6,956 nucleotides of DNA from Pedobacter sp. UBA1654 (GTDB lineage Bacteria > Bacteroidota > Bacteroidia > Sphingobacteriales > Sphingobacteriaceae). The position numbers were made by a program, and so were the translations under genes. The notes below the pieces were generated by a model. The model saw only the letters and a program-made list of their open reading frames with translations, ran no database searches and was not told the DNA's origin. The DNA is taken from the NCBI GenBank assembly GCA_002320935.1, contig DCLG01000010.1:2045-9000 (forward strand), written 5' to 3'. This document shows positions 1-6,461 of the stretch, in pieces; the first letter of the stretch is position 1; each line of letters opens with the position of its first letter.

Positions 1-822
1 AACAGCGGCCATGGTCTGGTTGACGATTTTGCAAGCCTTTGGCCAGCGGCTTCTTTGGCGAACTATGCTAAAGAGGACAATAAAGAAACGGTTTTCGCAA
101 TCAAGTACACGTATACCAGCGATTACAATGGAAATACCGATGGTAACCACTGGATGATCATGGGTGGTTTACGGGAGCAGGCGATCTACCCTTATGGAAA
201 TGGATGGGGATTTGAAACTGTTAATCCGAAGCTATGGAATGCTTATCCCACAGGCGATACCCGCAGAGTGGCTTCGATCATCTCCATTGTTGATGAGAAG
301 CTTCCGTTTACAAACCAAAGTAAAGCAAGAGAATACACCGGCTACTATACCAAAAAGTACAGTCCGATGGTTACCGAGGATGGTAAACCAGTTCCTGAAG
401 GTTATGGTAATCCAAACTTTCAGATCGCACAGTTCCAGGATTATGTATCCATCCGTTATGCAGATGTATTGCTGATGGCTGCGGAATTGGGTAGTGCAAA
501 TGCACAAACCTATTTCGATCAGGTAAGGCAACGTGCGCTGAAAGAGGCTTTCACACCACTTCCGGTTACCCAGGAAAACATCATGAAAGAGCGCAGACTG
601 GAGTTTGCATTTGAAGGCATTCGCTACTATGACCTGCTACGTCAGGGTGTAGATCGTGCTGCCCAGCAGATTGCAGAAACGACAACTGTACTCAACGGTG
701 GTGTAAGTACCCAAAAGACGATCCAGGCAGCAAACATCATTGCAACGCAGGGATTACAGCAGATCCCATACAACCAGATTAACCTGGCTAACGGGACACT
801 GAAGCAAAATCCAGGTTGGTAA
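1..822 (+). CDS. SusD/RagB-family outer-membrane glycan-binding protein, C-terminal part (5' end off window)
   Basis: Frame 1 is open from the first base to the TAA at 820-822, giving 273 residues. A TTG at 55 could be misread as a start, but the frame continues upstream of it, so this is the C-terminal portion of a longer protein (SusD proteins are usually around 500-600 residues). Family signatures are clear: IRYADVLLMAAE (nt 451-486), the conserved helix that normally precedes the VR.RA segment (here VRQRALKEAF), and then KERRLEFAFEGIRYYDLLR (nt 586-642), the classic SusD C-terminal motif. By family knowledge this is a lipid-anchored surface protein that caps a SusC TonB-dependent transporter and binds oligosaccharide; a susC gene is expected just upstream but is not visible. 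The following lipoprotein gene starts 24 bases after the stop, consistent with one operon. The substrate cannot be read from the fragment. Confidence 0.95.
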   Translation, partial: NSGHGLVDDFASLWPAASLANYAKEDNKETVFAIKYTYTSDYNGNTDGNHWMIMGGLREQAIYPYGNGWGFETVNPKLWNAYPTGDTRRVASIISIVDEKLPFTNQSKAREYTGYYTKKYSPMVTEDGKPVPEGYGNPNFQIAQFQDYVSIRYADVLLMAAELGSANAQTYFDQVRQRALKEAFTPLPVTQENIMKERRLEFAFEGIRYYDLLRQGVDRAAQQIAETTTVLNGGVSTQKTIQAANIIATQGLQQIPYNQINLANGTLKQNPGW

Positions 823-846
823 TATTGATTATATAACAACAAGACG

Positions 847-2259
847 ATGAAATTACATGTTAAAATATTTGCAATGTTTATGCTGTCAATGCTATTCCTT
901 GCATGTAAAAAAGAAGAGCATAGGCTGGAGCCCGTGCTTGACAAATCGGCGATCAACTTTAGCGTAACGCAGGATATGGCCGCTGATCCAGGTGGCAATA
1001 CCGTGATCCTCCAAAATAATACCCCAGGTACCTTATCGATCTGGGATTATGGAACCGGAACTTCTACCCGTAAAACGGATACCGTGAAATTTGCCTTTGC
1101 AGGTGATTACGTGATCAAATTCTCCGCGGTAACCGGTGGATTGGTGGTGAAGATGGATTCTATAGTTGTGAAGGTTACACAAGATAACCTGAATTACGTA
1201 AACGATCCACTATGGACCGCTTTATCCGGAGGGGTAGGCAATGAAAAGAACTGGATTCTGGATACCGATGGCATCTTTTTCTCTGGTCCACTTGCCTTCT
1301 ATGGCGTGAATAATGGCTGGCTTAAAGAGGGTGATGCATGGGCTGATGGCGCAAATGCAACTGGCTGTTACGGTGGTGACTGCTGGACCTGGGGCCCTGG
1401 TACAGCTGATATTTATCCGAACATGATGGCTGCAGGCGATTATGGCGTAATGACTTTCGGCTTGAAAGGCACCGCTTCTTTCAAAGCGGTTAAGCCGATG
1501 GAGAACAATGCAACTCAAAATGGTACTTACTACCTGAATGTAGCAGCGAAAACGCTGACCATTAACAATGCATCCATTCTAAGAGGATACAAGCCTGCTA
1601 AAAACGGTATTACCGGTGTGAGCAACTGGACCAATTACAAAGTCCTTTCTTTAGATGAGAACAGCATGCAATTGGGCGTGATCCGTGACCGTGATGTGGA
1701 TGGTGAAGGACCGGCGATGCTGGTTTACAACTTTATCACCCGCGAGTTTAAGGACAGCTATGTGCCGCCAGTAACCGGACCGGACGAAGGTTTTGATCCG
1801 ACATTTAAGGCGGGTGAACTATTGAGCATGCTAACGGGTACCACCTCCGGCAGGTTGTGGAAACTGGATGCTACAGGTAATCCAGTAGACTGGATCGGCA
1901 AAGGTAAAGGCTGGACCAAATCGCATGCTGACTCCAGAGACTGGGGATGGAATGCAAGCTGGGACGCTGTAGCTGCGGATTCCTGGATCTTGTTTGACCG
2001 TGTAGGCGGACAGAAATATACCCGCAACCAAAACGGCGTGGTCACAACAGGTACCTTCAGCATTAATGAAGAAACCAATGAGGTGACGCTAAACGGAAAC
2101 TTGCTGATTCAAAATCCGGGCAGCTTCATGTCGCCAACCAAAAACACCTTTAAAGTGGTGAAAGCATTCCCAGGAAAAGTTGAGGCCAACGGTATCTGGT
2201 TCGGAACGGATTACAATGCGGAGAAGGACGAATGGTTTGCCTTCCACTATGTACTTTAA
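847..2259 (+). CDS. PKD-domain lipoprotein with two related Trp-rich modules, probable SusE/F-position glycan-binding protein
   Basis: This 470-residue protein begins with a lipoprotein signal peptide: a hydrophobic stretch then the lipobox LFLAC with lipidated Cys20. The next residues, KKEEH, resemble the Lys-(Asp/Glu)2 surface-export signal described for Bacteroidota lipoproteins. Residues about 35-112 look like a PKD/Ig-like beta-sandwich (IWDYGTGT, then a GDYVIKFSAV strand pair). After it come two segments that look related to each other. One (about 125-300) begins LSGG...NWILDTDG and has GTYYLNVAAKTLTI and YKVLSLDE. The other (about 328-470) begins LTGT...LWKLDATG and has GTFSINEETNEVTL and FKVVKAFPG. 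Both end in an aromatic strand (LVYNFI, FAFHYVL). The many Trp and Tyr residues suit carbohydrate binding. No catalytic signature was recognised. Its position between SusD and a glycoside hydrolase is where SusE/SusF-like surface glycan-binding proteins occur. The binding role is inferred; lipoprotein status is well supported. Confidence 0.85.
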   Translation: MKLHVKIFAMFMLSMLFLACKKEEHRLEPVLDKSAINFSVTQDMAADPGGNTVILQNNTPGTLSIWDYGTGTSTRKTDTVKFAFAGDYVIKFSAVTGGLVVKMDSIVVKVTQDNLNYVNDPLWTALSGGVGNEKNWILDTDGIFFSGPLAFYGVNNGWLKEGDAWADGANATGCYGGDCWTWGPGTADIYPNMMAAGDYGVMTFGLKGTASFKAVKPMENNATQNGTYYLNVAAKTLTINNASILRGYKPAKNGITGVSNWTNYKVLSLDENSMQLGVIRDRDVDGEGPAMLVYNFITREFKDSYVPPVTGPDEGFDPTFKAGELLSMLTGTTSGRLWKLDATGNPVDWIGKGKGWTKSHADSRDWGWNASWDAVAADSWILFDRVGGQKYTRNQNGVVTTGTFSINEETNEVTLNGNLLIQNPGSFMSPTKNTFKVVKAFPGKVEANGIWFGTDYNAEKDEWFAFHYVL

Positions 2260-2292
2260 GAAACAAATTGTAAATACCTAGAATAAACATCA

Positions 2293-4716
2293 TTGAAGAA
2301 GTCTAAAATATATTTGGTTCTCCTGTTTGCCTTGTGCATCGGGGGAACTAAAACATTCGCACAGCAGCATCCACGCCAGGAAGTGGATTTTAATAAAGGC
2401 TGGAAGTTCACTTTGGGCGATCAGGCAGGCTGGTCCGCTGCAGTGTTAAATGACAACACCTGGAGAACACTGGATCTGCCACACGACTGGAGCATTGAAG
2501 GGAAGTTTGATAAGAATCACCCGGCTACCGTTGGTGGCGGGGCACTTCCCGGCGGAACAGGCTGGTACCGGAAGCAATTCCAGGTGCCGGCCAGTTCCAA
2601 AGGCAAATACATCGCCATTGATTTTGATGGGGTGTACCGCAACAGTGAGGTTTGGATCAATGGTCATTACCTTGGTAAAAGGCCAAATGGCTATATCGCC
2701 TTTCGCTACGATCTCTCAAAACACCTGCGTTATGGCGGCATGAACACCATTGCTGTGAAGGTTGACAATTCTAAGCAGCCAAATAGCCGCTGGTACAGTG
2801 GTTCCGGAATTTACAGGGATGTGAAGTTGCTAACCACTAACCCGGTTCACGTTGAACAATGGGGCAGCTATGTGACCACCCCAGAGGTAACGGAGCAATC
2901 GGCAAAGGTGCAGGTAGAATTGCGCGTCGATGCTGCGGGTAAAAAGCAAGCTGCGGAAATCAAAACGCTGATACTTGATGCCAACAAGAAGGTGGTTGCC
3001 AGTACAAGCCAGAAAGTACAACTTGGCGGAGCAGCGCCTTTTAACACCAGCCTGGAACTTAAAAATCCGCAGCGCTGGTCGGTAGAGAATCCATACCTGT
3101 ACACCCTGCAATCTCAGGTGTTTGTGAACGGTAAAGAAGTGGACCGCTATGATACACCCCTGGGCATCCGGACCTTCAGCTTTGATCAAAACAAAGGCTT
3201 CAGCCTGAATGGTAAAGAAATGAAGATCAGAGGCGTTTGTATGCACCACGACCTTGGTGCATTAGGCGCCGCCTTTAATGTACGCGCGGCAGAAAGACAG
3301 CTCGAAATATTGAAATCTATGGGGGTAAATGGTCTTAGAACCTCCCATAATCCTCCTGCAAAAGCTTTATTGGAGCTTTGCGACAAAATGGGATTTATCG
3401 TCATGGATGAAGCATTCGATATGTGGGTTAAGAAGAAGAGTGATTTCGATTATCATCTGGATTGGGAAAAGTGGCACAAGAAAGATCTGGAAGATCAAAT
3501 CCTGCGTGATCGTAATCACCCTTCGGTGATGATGTGGAGTGTTGGAAATGAAATTCCGGAACAGGGTGGAACAGGTGCCGATACAAGCGGCAGGGTAATT
3601 ACCCGTGAACTTGCAGCAATTGTAAGAAACCTGGACAAAACCCGTCCGGTTACCACAGCAAACAATAATGTGGAGGCAAATAACAACCTTGTTTTATCGG
3701 GGGCTCTAGATGTAATTGGTTACAACTACAACCATGATAAATGGAAAGATTTCCATAAAACTTATCCGGGACAGAAACTGATCGCCTCAGAAACAACTTC
3801 GGCGCTGCAAACGCGTGGAAGTTATGACATGAAATCCGACAGTGCGAGAATCTGGCCGGTACGCTGGGATCTGCCATTGCTTACCGGTAATGACGACTTC
3901 AGCTGTTCCGCTTACGACAATTGCTATACGCCGTGGGGTTCATCACATGAGCAAACCCTGCAGGCATTTGAGAATAATCCTGTGGTTTCGGGGATGTTCG
4001 TGTGGACCGGATTTGACTATCTGGGCGAACCAACGCCTTATACCTGGCCGGCAAGAAGTTCTTACTTCGGTATTATGGACCTTGCAGGATTTCCAAAGGA
4101 CGTTTATCACTTGTACAAAAGCGCCTGGACCAATGAACCGGTTCTACACATCATGCCGCATTGGAACTGGAAAGATGGACAGGAGATCGATGTGATCAGT
4201 TATTACAGTCAGGCTGATGAAGTTGAACTCTACATCAACGACGTATCCCAAGGCAAGAAGCGCAAGCAAGGTCAGGATATGAAAGTGATGTGGCGCCTGA
4301 AATATGTACCAGGCGAATTAAAAGCCATATCCCGGAAGAACGGCAAAACGGTCCTTGAAAAGGTAATCCGCACAGCTGGTGCTGCTGCAAAGCTTGAGCT
4401 TACCGCCGATCGCAGCAAGATCAATGCTGACGGGAAAGATCTTTCTTTCGTAACGGTGCGCGTACTTGATAAGGATGGTAACCTGATCCCGGATGCAGCC
4501 AACCTGATCAATTTCAAAATAGAAGGGGATGCTAAAATTACAGCTGTTGATAATGGCAGCCCGATCAGTCATGAGTCTTTCCAGGCCAATCACCGGAAAG
4601 CTTTCAATGGTCTTGCACTTGCAATTATCAAAGCAGGAAGCAAAGCCTCAAAAGTAACTTTAAGTGCGAGCAGCGAAGGTTTACAAGCTGCAAGTGTACA
4701 AATTGAAGTTAGATAA
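2293..4716 (+). CDS. Secreted glycoside hydrolase family 2 enzyme, beta-galactosidase type
   Basis: The product has 807 residues. The start is TTG at 2293: an in-frame TAA lies at 2284-2286 and no ATG is available, while the TTG start yields a signal peptide (MKKSKIYLVLLFALC, predicted cleavage after TFA at residue 23). Domain order follows GH2: a sugar-binding jelly-roll domain (about 29-180, with DLPHDWS and WYRKQF), an Ig-like domain (about 184-295), and a TIM barrel (about 297-605) with RTSHNPP at 349-355 and MDEAFD at 371-376. The expected acid/base is Glu420 in SVGNE and the expected nucleophile Glu500 in IASET; both are intact. Then come a DUF4982-like segment (about 615-680) and a C-terminal Ig-like/GH2_C5-like domain (about 697-807). 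The NxK motif diagnostic of beta-glucuronidases is not seen; the region instead reads SSYFGIMDLAGFPKD, common in Bacteroidota beta-galactosidases. It probably releases terminal beta-galactose in the periplasm or at the cell surface. The exact substrate is unknown. It likely shares a transcript with the upstream genes. Confidence 0.93.
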   Translation: MKKSKIYLVLLFALCIGGTKTFAQQHPRQEVDFNKGWKFTLGDQAGWSAAVLNDNTWRTLDLPHDWSIEGKFDKNHPATVGGGALPGGTGWYRKQFQVPASSKGKYIAIDFDGVYRNSEVWINGHYLGKRPNGYIAFRYDLSKHLRYGGMNTIAVKVDNSKQPNSRWYSGSGIYRDVKLLTTNPVHVEQWGSYVTTPEVTEQSAKVQVELRVDAAGKKQAAEIKTLILDANKKVVASTSQKVQLGGAAPFNTSLELKNPQRWSVENPYLYTLQSQVFVNGKEVDRYDTPLGIRTFSFDQNKGFSLNGKEMKIRGVCMHHDLGALGAAFNVRAAERQLEILKSMGVNGLRTSHNPPAKALLELCDKMGFIVMDEAFDMWVKKKSDFDYHLDWEKWHKKDLEDQILRDRNHPSVMMWSVGNEIPEQGGTGADTSGRVITRELAAIVRNLDKTRPVTTANNNVEANNNLVLSGALDVIGYNYNHDKWKDFHKTYPGQKLIASETTSALQTRGSYDMKSDSARIWPVRWDLPLLTGNDDFSCSAYDNCYTPWGSSHEQTLQAFENNPVVSGMFVWTGFDYLGEPTPYTWPARSSYFGIMDLAGFPKDVYHLYKSAWTNEPVLHIMPHWNWKDGQEIDVISYYSQADEVELYINDVSQGKKRKQGQDMKVMWRLKYVPGELKAISRKNGKTVLEKVIRTAGAAAKLELTADRSKINADGKDLSFVTVRVLDKDGNLIPDAANLINFKIEGDAKITAVDNGSPISHESFQANHRKAFNGLALAIIKAGSKASKVTLSASSEGLQAASVQIEVR

Positions 4717-4743
4717 TACCTTAACCTTCAATCATAATTTTCA

Positions 4744-4789
4744 AAAATTTAATACCCTGGTTTAAGCTTAGACCAGGGTATTAAATTTT
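4744..4789. terminator. Bidirectional hairpin terminator shared by the GH2 and AraC genes
   Basis: The arms AAAATTTAATACCCTGGT (4744-4761) and ACCAGGGTATTAAATTTT (4772-4789) are perfect 18-base reverse complements around a 10-base centre. On the + strand the centre can add a U-G pair and two A-U pairs, leaving an AGCU loop. The A-rich outer stem supplies U tracts in both directions: TTTT on the + side and TTTTT (4747-4743) on the - side. It starts 27 bases after the GH2 stop. On the minus strand one arm is still coding for the AraC protein. Confidence 0.9.
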
Positions 4790-5628
4790 GATTCAATATG
4801 TTTCTTCACTTCTTTCTGGAATTCCTCTGGTGTTTGTCCGGTTTGCTTCTTGAAAAATCTGCTGAAGTATGGACGGTCTGAAAAGTTCAGATGATAGGCG
4901 ATCTCCTTAATCGTACGTTCACTATGTATTATGTTTCGCTTCGCCTCCAGGATCACCCGGTCATGAATAAGCTGCATCCCCGTTTTATCCAGATTCTCCT
5001 TTAAGATCTGATTGAGCCGTTTGGCACTGATCCCGAGTTTCTCCGCATAAAATTCAATATTTCTGACTTCCTGATAATGATCTTCCAACAACATGAAGAA
5101 AGCGTATACCCGCTTTTGGTTGATGTCGTGACTGGTCGACTGCTGCTCTTTAACCTGCATGAGTTTCAGGAGAAAAACCTTTAGCAGTGCCTTAACAATG
5201 AGATAGCTGTTCGTAGCCGTTTGATATTCCTGCTCCAGCAACTCATAAACGCTCGCCAATGCTGCAGCTTCCTCCACGGCCAGATGCAGGCATGAAAATT
5301 CGCCCTGAACATTAAACACCTTGAAGAGGTCCAGCAGAAACTCCTTGTCTTCATCTTCGAGCATCTCCTGCTTGAAAGAGATCAACACTCCATTTTTCCC
5401 GGCTTTGTTCAGCTGATGCACCCGGTAAGGTGGGATCAGGTAGATCCAATCGCCTTTAACCTGCAGATCGGGGTTCTTCAATGCATGCAGCGGGAGTTCA
5501 TTTTTAAGCCATACAATTTCAAAGAAATCCTTTCTGCTTGGATCATTCAGGTAGCTCGGTGGACAATTTGCCAAGTTTCTGATGTAAATAACAGACTTCT
5601 GCAAGGGTGGTTGTTGTGCGGTGCTCAT
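4768..5628 (-). CDS. AraC-family transcriptional regulator
   Basis: A 286-residue protein with the layout of an AraC/XylS regulator. The N-terminal half (about 10-90) looks like a cupin-type ligand-sensing domain: FFEIVWLKN, LQVKGDWIYLIPPYRVHQL and GVLISFKQ match the usual strand pattern. The C-terminal DNA-binding domain has two helix-turn-helix units: IEFYAEKLGISAKRLNQILK (about 191-210) and TIKEIAYHLNFSDRPYFSRF (about 239-258), followed by the signature KKQTGQTPEEFQ. The ATG at 5626-5628 is the natural start; the next internal Met is only at residue 89. It converges on the GH2 gene and shares its terminator; its TAA is at 4770-4768 inside the hairpin. It is divergent from hxlBA across 201 bases, so control of hxlBA is the most economical guess, with the polysaccharide locus as alternative. 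The ligand is unknown. Confidence 0.93.
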   Translation of the reverse strand: MSTAQQPPLQKSVIYIRNLANCPPSYLNDPSRKDFFEIVWLKNELPLHALKNPDLQVKGDWIYLIPPYRVHQLNKAGKNGVLISFKQEMLEDEDKEFLLDLFKVFNVQGEFSCLHLAVEEAAALASVYELLEQEYQTATNSYLIVKALLKVFLLKLMQVKEQQSTSHDINQKRVYAFFMLLEDHYQEVRNIEFYAEKLGISAKRLNQILKENLDKTGMQLIHDRVILEAKRNIIHSERTIKEIAYHLNFSDRPYFSRFFKKQTGQTPEEFQKEVKKHIESKFNTLV

Positions 5629-5634
5629 GGTTTA

Positions 5635-5642
5635 CAAAGGTA
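5635..5642 (-). promoter_or_regulatory. Candidate -7 promoter box for the AraC gene
   Basis: The minus strand reads TACCTTTG, an exact match to the Bacteroidota -7 consensus TAnnTTTG. It ends only 6 bases before the AraC start codon, so a transcript from it would have almost no leader. No TTTG -33 element is found at normal spacing; the only nearby TTTG (minus strand, 5653-5650) is too close. It could be a chance match. Confidence 0.35.
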
Positions 5643-5690
5643 AGTGATGCAAAAAAGGCATATTGGATGATCCGGCAATAATGGTGCACA

Positions 5691-5708
5691 ATCTGGAAAT
5701 TGCCAGAT
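5691..5708. promoter_or_regulatory. 18-base near-palindrome, candidate operator in the divergent intergenic region
   Basis: ATCTGGAAATTGCCAGAT consists of ATCTGG and CCAGAT as perfect inverted arms around AAATTG, whose central AATT is also symmetric; only one base pair breaks the symmetry. It lies between the divergent AraC and hxlB starts, 63 bases from the former and 121 from the latter. There are no flanking U tracts, so a DNA-binding site is more likely than a terminator. AraC proteins often bind direct repeats, so the binding protein is uncertain. Confidence 0.45.
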
Positions 5709-5802
5709 CAGGGGTGTTGTTTATGACTTTTTGCTTACTTCTATTTCCAAATAGTACACCCTTAAGGGCACATCGTCTAACTGCTATGGACAGTCTTGCA
5801 GA

Positions 5803-5810
5803 TACTTTTG
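5803..5810 (+). promoter_or_regulatory. Candidate -7 promoter box for hxlBA
   Basis: TACTTTTG matches the Bacteroidota -7 consensus TAnnTTTG exactly and ends 19 bases before the hxlB ATG, which would give a leader of roughly a dozen bases. No convincing TTTG -33 element is present 19-22 bases upstream. That absence would fit a promoter that depends on an activator such as the neighbouring AraC protein, but this is inference. Confidence 0.5.
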
Positions 5811-5829
5811 ATGTATAAACATTTCAAGT

Positions 5830-6417
5830 ATGCAGACCATAAAAAATCAGACAGAAACTGCGAAGAAGTTGAAGGCAAACCTGAACATGATTCTGGAGGA
5901 GAACAGCTGGCTCTTGAATCAGATTGACTTCAATGAAGTAGAGGCGCTGATGGAACATATTCAGGGCTCGGAAAACATATTCATCATTGCTGCAGGAAGA
6001 TCGGGATTTGCAATGCGTTCAGCGGCGATGCGGTTCATGCACTTTGGACTGAAGGTTCATTTCGTCGGTGATACAACCAGCCCTGCAATTCAGTCGGGCG
6101 ACCTGTTAATCGCCGCTTCAGGATCAGGGACTACCAGTACCATTGTGAAAGCAGCGGAAAAGGCTAAAAGCGTAGGGGCTAAAGTTGCGGGACTAACGAC
6201 CCAGCTTAAATCACCGCTTGCTGGTTTATCCGACCTGAATGTGCACATTCCTGCGGCAGACAAGCAGGATCATGACAACAACAGATCCAGACAATATGCC
6301 GGCGGCTTGTTCGAGCAGTTTTTACTCCTGCTCAGTGACGCCATATTCCATCAGCTCTGGAAGTCCTCTGGCATTCCTGCCGAAGAACTTTGGAAAAGAC
6401 ACGCTAACCTCGAGTAG
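5830..6417 (+). CDS. hxlB: 6-phospho-3-hexuloisomerase (SIS domain)
   Basis: The 195-residue protein is a single SIS (sugar isomerase) domain of about the usual size for 6-phospho-3-hexuloisomerase. It converts D-arabino-3-hexulose 6-phosphate to fructose 6-phosphate in the cytoplasm, the second step of formaldehyde fixation by the RuMP pathway. Visible family features are AAGRSGFAMRSAAMRFMHFG (residues 54-73), the phosphate-binding loop ASGSGTTSTI (96-105), and QYAGGLFEQFLLLLSDAI (155-172), where Glu162 is the likely catalytic base by comparison with archaeal homologues. The ATG at 5830 is the first possible start after an in-frame TGA at 5809-5811. The 3-hexulose-6-phosphate synthase gene follows 44 bases downstream, which makes the specific isomerase assignment much stronger than the SIS fold alone would. 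Related SIS proteins such as arabinose 5-phosphate isomerase are longer and carry CBS domains, absent here. Confidence 0.92.
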   Translation: MQTIKNQTETAKKLKANLNMILEENSWLLNQIDFNEVEALMEHIQGSENIFIIAAGRSGFAMRSAAMRFMHFGLKVHFVGDTTSPAIQSGDLLIAASGSGTTSTIVKAAEKAKSVGAKVAGLTTQLKSPLAGLSDLNVHIPAADKQDHDNNRSRQYAGGLFEQFLLLLSDAIFHQLWKSSGIPAEELWKRHANLE

Positions 6418-6461
6418 GGGTAAACAATCAACAAATACAAATCATAAAATAAATTAATAAG
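6418..6461 (+). promoter_or_regulatory. G-free, A-rich translation leader of hxlA
   Basis: The 40 bases at 6421-6460 contain no G on the + strand and are mostly A and T, so the leader should be unstructured. There is no Shine-Dalgarno sequence. A residues occupy -3 and -6 relative to the ATG, as favoured in Bacteroidota genes translated without Shine-Dalgarno pairing. No TAnnTTTG box is present, so hxlA is probably read from the hxlB transcript. Confidence 0.5.

Noticed and set aside
55..57. TTG as the start of the SusD-like gene
   Set aside because: The same frame is open back to base 1 and the encoded part lacks the signal peptide and N-terminal SusD region, so this is an internal Leu codon of a gene cut by the window edge.
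642..998. 118-residue minus-strand open frame spanning the susD-lipoprotein junction
   Set aside because: It overlaps two well-supported + strand genes and has no recognisable family features.
2326..2337. Cys15 of the GH2 signal peptide as a lipobox
   Set aside because: The sequence FALC has Leu just before the Cys and the hydrophobic region continues past it to a normal signal peptidase I site at TFA; a secreted, non-lipidated enzyme is more likely.
2830..3249. 139-residue open frame on the minus strand inside the GH2 gene
   Set aside because: It lies fully antisense to a gene with clear catalytic motifs, shows no recognisable family features and has no promoter-like context; it is a shadow frame.
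2293..4716. GH2 enzyme as a beta-glucuronidase
   Set aside because: The NxK carboxylate-recognition motif expected after the nucleophile is not seen; the region reads SSYFGIMDLAGFPKD, as in beta-galactosidase-type members.
5629..5829. Small gene or RNA in the 201-base gap between the AraC gene and hxlB
   Set aside because: I saw no convincing open frame, terminator or structured RNA; the gap appears to hold only divergent promoters and possible operators.
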